From an uncultured bacterium (GTDB taxonomy: Bacteria; Pseudomonadota; Alphaproteobacteria; Rhodospirillales; Rhodospirillaceae), in assembly GCA_903896775.1 (NCBI GenBank), contig CAITZE010000221.1:1-9009 (forward strand): a stretch of 9,009 bases of DNA, read 5' to 3'. Below, piece after piece: positions 6,680 through 9,009 of the stretch. How positions within the stretch are numbered: position 1 is the first letter of the stretch; each line of letters opens with the position of its first letter. Below the pieces are notes generated by a model. It did no database searches and was not told the DNA's origin. It saw only the letters and a program-made list of their open reading frames with translations. A program made the translations under genes and the position numbers.

Positions 6680-8127
6680 GCGGCGCCTCCCGCGCGTTTT
6701 CCATTGCCGTTGGATTTCGATTTACGAATGGCAGCGAGATCCGCAGGCAGCGCATGAGCCCATGCCGTGATGTTGCCGGCGCCGAGGCAGACCACGACGT
6801 CGCCGGGACGCGCGATATCGTCGATGACGGCAGCCAAATGTTTGGGTGACATCAATGCGGTTACAGCAGGATGGCCGTGCGCGTGCAGCCCGTTGATGAG
6901 ATTGTCGCGATCGATGCCGGCAATGGGCGCTTCGCCCGCGGGATAAACGTCGGCGACAACCACGTGATCGGCGTCGTTGAAGCATTGGCAAAACTCGGCG
7001 AACAGCGACTGTAAACGTGTGTAGCGATGTGGCTGCATGACGGCGATGACACGGCCCGTCGTGGCTGTGCGCGCAGCCTTCAGCACGGCGGCGATTTCCA
7101 CCGGGTGATGGCCATAATCATCGATGATAGAAATGCCGTCGACTTCGCCGACCTTGGTGAAGCGGCGCTTCACGCCTTTGAAGCGCGCGAGGCCTTCGCG
7201 GATCACCGCGTCCGACAGCCCCATTTCGGCTGCTACCGCAACAGCGGCAAGGGAGTTCAGCACATTGTGTTGGCCGAACATGGTGAGGTGAATATTTTCG
7301 ATAATGCGTTCGCCGCCGGTGACGCGATCCGAGATGGCGGCGTCGAAACGCACACCATTCACATCGAGAACCAAGTTAAGGCCACGCACCATCGCCGCAG
7401 GCGAAAGGCCGTAGGTTATGACCTTGCGGTCGGTTAACTGCGGCAACAGCGATTGCACTTCCGGGTGATCGATGCACATGGCGGCGAAGCCATAGAACGG
7501 GATCGATTCCACGAACGTGCGGAAGGCGGCCTTCACCTTGGCGAAGTCACCGTAGAAATCGAGATGTTCGGGATCGATATTGGTGACAACGGCAATCGTC
7601 GCCGGCAGCCGCGTGAACGTGCCGTCGGATTCATCGGCTTCCACGACCATCCAGTCGCCGGTGCCAAGTCGCATATTGGTGCCGTAAGCATTGATGATGC
7701 CGCCGTTGATGACTGTGGGATCCAGCTCCGCTGCTTCCAGGACGCTGGCGACGAGCGAGGTCGTCGTCGTTTTGCCGTGCGTGCCGCCTACGGCCACAGA
7801 CCACTTCAGGCGCATCAGTTCCGCTAGCATTTCGGCGCGGCGCACGACCGGCAGCATGGATTTGCGGGCGGCCAGCACTTCGGGATTGTCCGGCTTCACA
7901 GCGGACGAGATCACGATGACCCGCGCCTCGCCGAGGTTTTCGCCGCGATGACCCACTTCAATGTGAATGCCGAGACTGCGCAGGCGATCCACATTGGCGT
8001 TCTGCGCGATATCGCTGCCTTGCACCTGATAGCCCAGGTTGTGCATGACTTCCGCGATACCGGACATGCCGATGCCGCCGATGCCAACGAAATGAATAAT
8101 GCCTATGTCGAGCGGCATGGACTGCAT
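6676..8127 (-). CDS. murC: UDP-N-acetylmuramate--L-alanine ligase MurC
   Basis: MurC adds L-alanine to UDP-MurNAc using ATP, the first amino-acid ligation of the stem peptide. The 483-residue product has the three Mur-ligase domains: an N-terminal Rossmann-like UDP-binding domain with HFVGIGGIGMSGIAE at 12-26, the central ATPase domain with P-loop GGTHGKTTTTS at 114-124, VVEADESDGTF at 161-171 and NIDPEHLDFYG at 183-193, and a C-terminal domain with DDYGHHPVEI at 336-345 and QPHRYTR at 365-371. FGQHNVLNSLA at 284-294 is the usual domain-junction motif. A short Lys/Gly/Asn-rich tail (from about 468) is not part of the conserved fold. The ATG at 8127 overlaps the murG stop as TAATG and has GGGGGA 7 nt upstream. 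A second ATG three codons later has no such site. Confidence 0.97.
   Translation of the reverse strand: MQSMPLDIGIIHFVGIGGIGMSGIAEVMHNLGYQVQGSDIAQNANVDRLRSLGIHIEVGHRGENLGEARVIVISSAVKPDNPEVLAARKSMLPVVRRAEMLAELMRLKWSVAVGGTHGKTTTTSLVASVLEAAELDPTVINGGIINAYGTNMRLGTGDWMVVEADESDGTFTRLPATIAVVTNIDPEHLDFYGDFAKVKAAFRTFVESIPFYGFAAMCIDHPEVQSLLPQLTDRKVITYGLSPAAMVRGLNLVLDVNGVRFDAAISDRVTGGERIIENIHLTMFGQHNVLNSLAAVAVAAEMGLSDAVIREGLARFKGVKRRFTKVGEVDGISIIDDYGHHPVEIAAVLKAARTATTGRVIAVMQPHRYTRLQSLFAEFCQCFNDADHVVVADVYPAGEAPIAGIDRDNLINGLHAHGHPAVTALMSPKHLAAVIDDIARPGDVVVCLGAGNITAWAHALPADLAAIRKSKSNGNGKRAGGAA
6686..6691 (-). promoter_or_regulatory. Shine-Dalgarno site of murB
   Basis: GGGAGG on the minus strand, within the last codons of murC and 6 nt before the first of two adjacent murB ATGs. 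It favours the start at 6679 over 6676. Confidence 0.65.
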
Positions 8128-9009
8128 TAGACGATCCCCCGCTTCATGGTGTGTGTCGTTATTGATGGCGAGGAACTGGTAGATTTCGCGGCGATGCGTG
8201 CGCCGCTCTCATCGCGGATCAGCGCGGTGACGACATCGGCGAGACGACTCGCCGCATCCGGCAAGCACAAAGTTTCGGCAGCCACCGCGGCTTTCTGAAG
8301 CGTGACGGGCGATGCCAGGAACTGCATCAGCAACTCGGCCAGGGCTTCAGGCGTGAAACGCGTTTGACGCATCGTCCAGCCACCGCCGATACGGGCGAGA
8401 GCGTCGGCGTTGAAAGCTTGATGATTGTCGGCCAGCGGCAGCGGGATCAGGAGGCTTGGGCGGCCGAGAATGCTCGCTTCGGCAACGGTGGAAGCTCCCG
8501 CGCGCGCGATTAAAAGGTGCGCGTTACTCAGAAGGTCTGGCACGTTATCGAAGAAGTGACGCAATTGGACGTGGGCATCGGAGCCGGAATAGGCCGTGTG
8601 TGTGCGGTCCAATTCTTCGGGGCGGCACTGTTGCGAAATTTCAAGACGCTTACGCAGAGCCTCAGGCAGCAACTTCACGGCTGTCGGCAAGACGTCGCTG
8701 AATACGCGCGCGCCCTGGCTTCCGCCAAGAACGAGAATGCGGAACGGGCCGTCTGCGGTTGGCGGCTTGTACGGAATACCGCGTTTTGCGACAATCGCCG
8801 GGCGCAGCGGAAGGCCAGTACGAATAATCTGTGCGGCGGTCGTAATGGGTTTTGCGAGATCGAGCGAAATGCACAGGCGATCAACGCGGCGTACCAGCCA
8901 GCGGTTAGCGCGGCCAAGAATGGCGTTCTGTTCGTGAATGACGGTGGGAATGCCAAGCTGCGATGCTGCGAGCACTGTCGGCGCAGAGGCATAGCCGCCG
9001 AAGCCCACA
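8127..9009 (-). CDS. murG: UDP-GlcNAc:undecaprenyl-PP-MurNAc-pentapeptide GlcNAc transferase MurG, 5' end cut by window edge
   Basis: MurG is a peripheral membrane GT-B glycosyltransferase that adds GlcNAc to lipid I to form lipid II at the cytoplasmic face. The window holds the last 293 codons, from the conserved VGFGGY loop onward. The family has about 360-370 residues, so some 70-80 N-terminal residues lie beyond the right edge. The GTG at 9008 is an internal valine codon, not a start. Visible in fragment numbering: GFGGYASAP (2-10), HEQNAILGRAN (25-35), the nucleotide loop LGGSQGAR (94-101), FFDNVPDLL (152-160), and the UDP-GlcNAc-binding ARAGASTVAE (168-177) followed by PLADNHQAFNADAL (191-204). 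The C-terminal residues from about 270 (Ser/Thr-rich, ending MKRGIV) extend past the conserved fold. The stop codon overlaps the murC start as TAATG. Expected upstream neighbours such as ftsW lie outside the window. Confidence 0.96.
   Translation of the reverse strand, partial: VGFGGYASAPTVLAASQLGIPTVIHEQNAILGRANRWLVRRVDRLCISLDLAKPITTAAQIIRTGLPLRPAIVAKRGIPYKPPTADGPFRILVLGGSQGARVFSDVLPTAVKLLPEALRKRLEISQQCRPEELDRTHTAYSGSDAHVQLRHFFDNVPDLLSNAHLLIARAGASTVAEASILGRPSLLIPLPLADNHQAFNADALARIGGGWTMRQTRFTPEALAELLMQFLASPVTLQKAAVAAETLCLPDAASRLADVVTALIRDESGARIAAKSTSSSPSITTHTMKRGIV
8135..8140 (-). promoter_or_regulatory. Shine-Dalgarno site of murC
   Basis: GGGGGA on the minus strand, within the last codons of murG, 7 nt before the murC ATG at 8127. 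It supports that start over the in-frame ATG at 8118. Confidence 0.55.

Noticed and set aside
9006..9008. GTG at 9008 as the murG start
   Set aside because: It is the valine before the conserved GFGGY loop, which lies well inside MurG; the true start is beyond the window.

Overview
The window is a piece of the division and cell wall (dcw) cluster of an alphaproteobacterium. All genes lie on the minus strand, so the operon reads from right to left. The order is murG (5' end cut off by the right edge), murC, murB, ddl, ftsQ, ftsA, ftsZ, then a terminator and a separate crotonase-family gene (3' end cut off by the left edge). The alphaproteobacterial assignment rests on three things: the FtsZ C-terminal peptide ending LEIPAFLRRQAN behind a very long Ala/Pro-rich linker, the FtsA C-terminal helix ending GQWLRENY, and the murG-murC-murB-ddl-ftsQ-ftsA-ftsZ order. 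The DNA is GC-rich. I cannot place the organism at order or genus level from sequence alone.

Right part (4803-9009): MurG makes lipid II at the inner face of the membrane. MurC and MurB work earlier, in the cytoplasmic synthesis of UDP-MurNAc-peptide, and Ddl supplies the D-Ala-D-Ala dipeptide. These genes are tightly packed: the stop of one overlaps the start of the next by 1 to 4 bases (TAATG, ATGATG, ATGA), and ddl/ftsQ overlap by about 13 bases. This suggests one message with coupled translation.

Middle part (690-4815): FtsQ (bitopic divisome scaffold), FtsA (actin-like membrane anchor) and FtsZ (tubulin-like GTPase). The packing loosens here: about 58 nt separate ftsQ from ftsA, and 144 nt of AT-rich DNA separate ftsA from ftsZ. 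The latter gap carries a GANTC (CcrM-type) site and probably an additional ftsZ promoter. Both gaps also contain short open frames noted in the findings.

Left part (1-689): a strong 12-bp-stem hairpin ends the ftsZ message. After it comes an enoyl-CoA hydratase gene with both catalytic glutamates and a good ribosome binding site, which is functionally unrelated to division.

I saw no mobile element, CRISPR array, RNA gene, phage gene or broken gene. This is essentially a well-conserved housekeeping locus. The findings are regulatory and architectural details of modest interest, not a new system.
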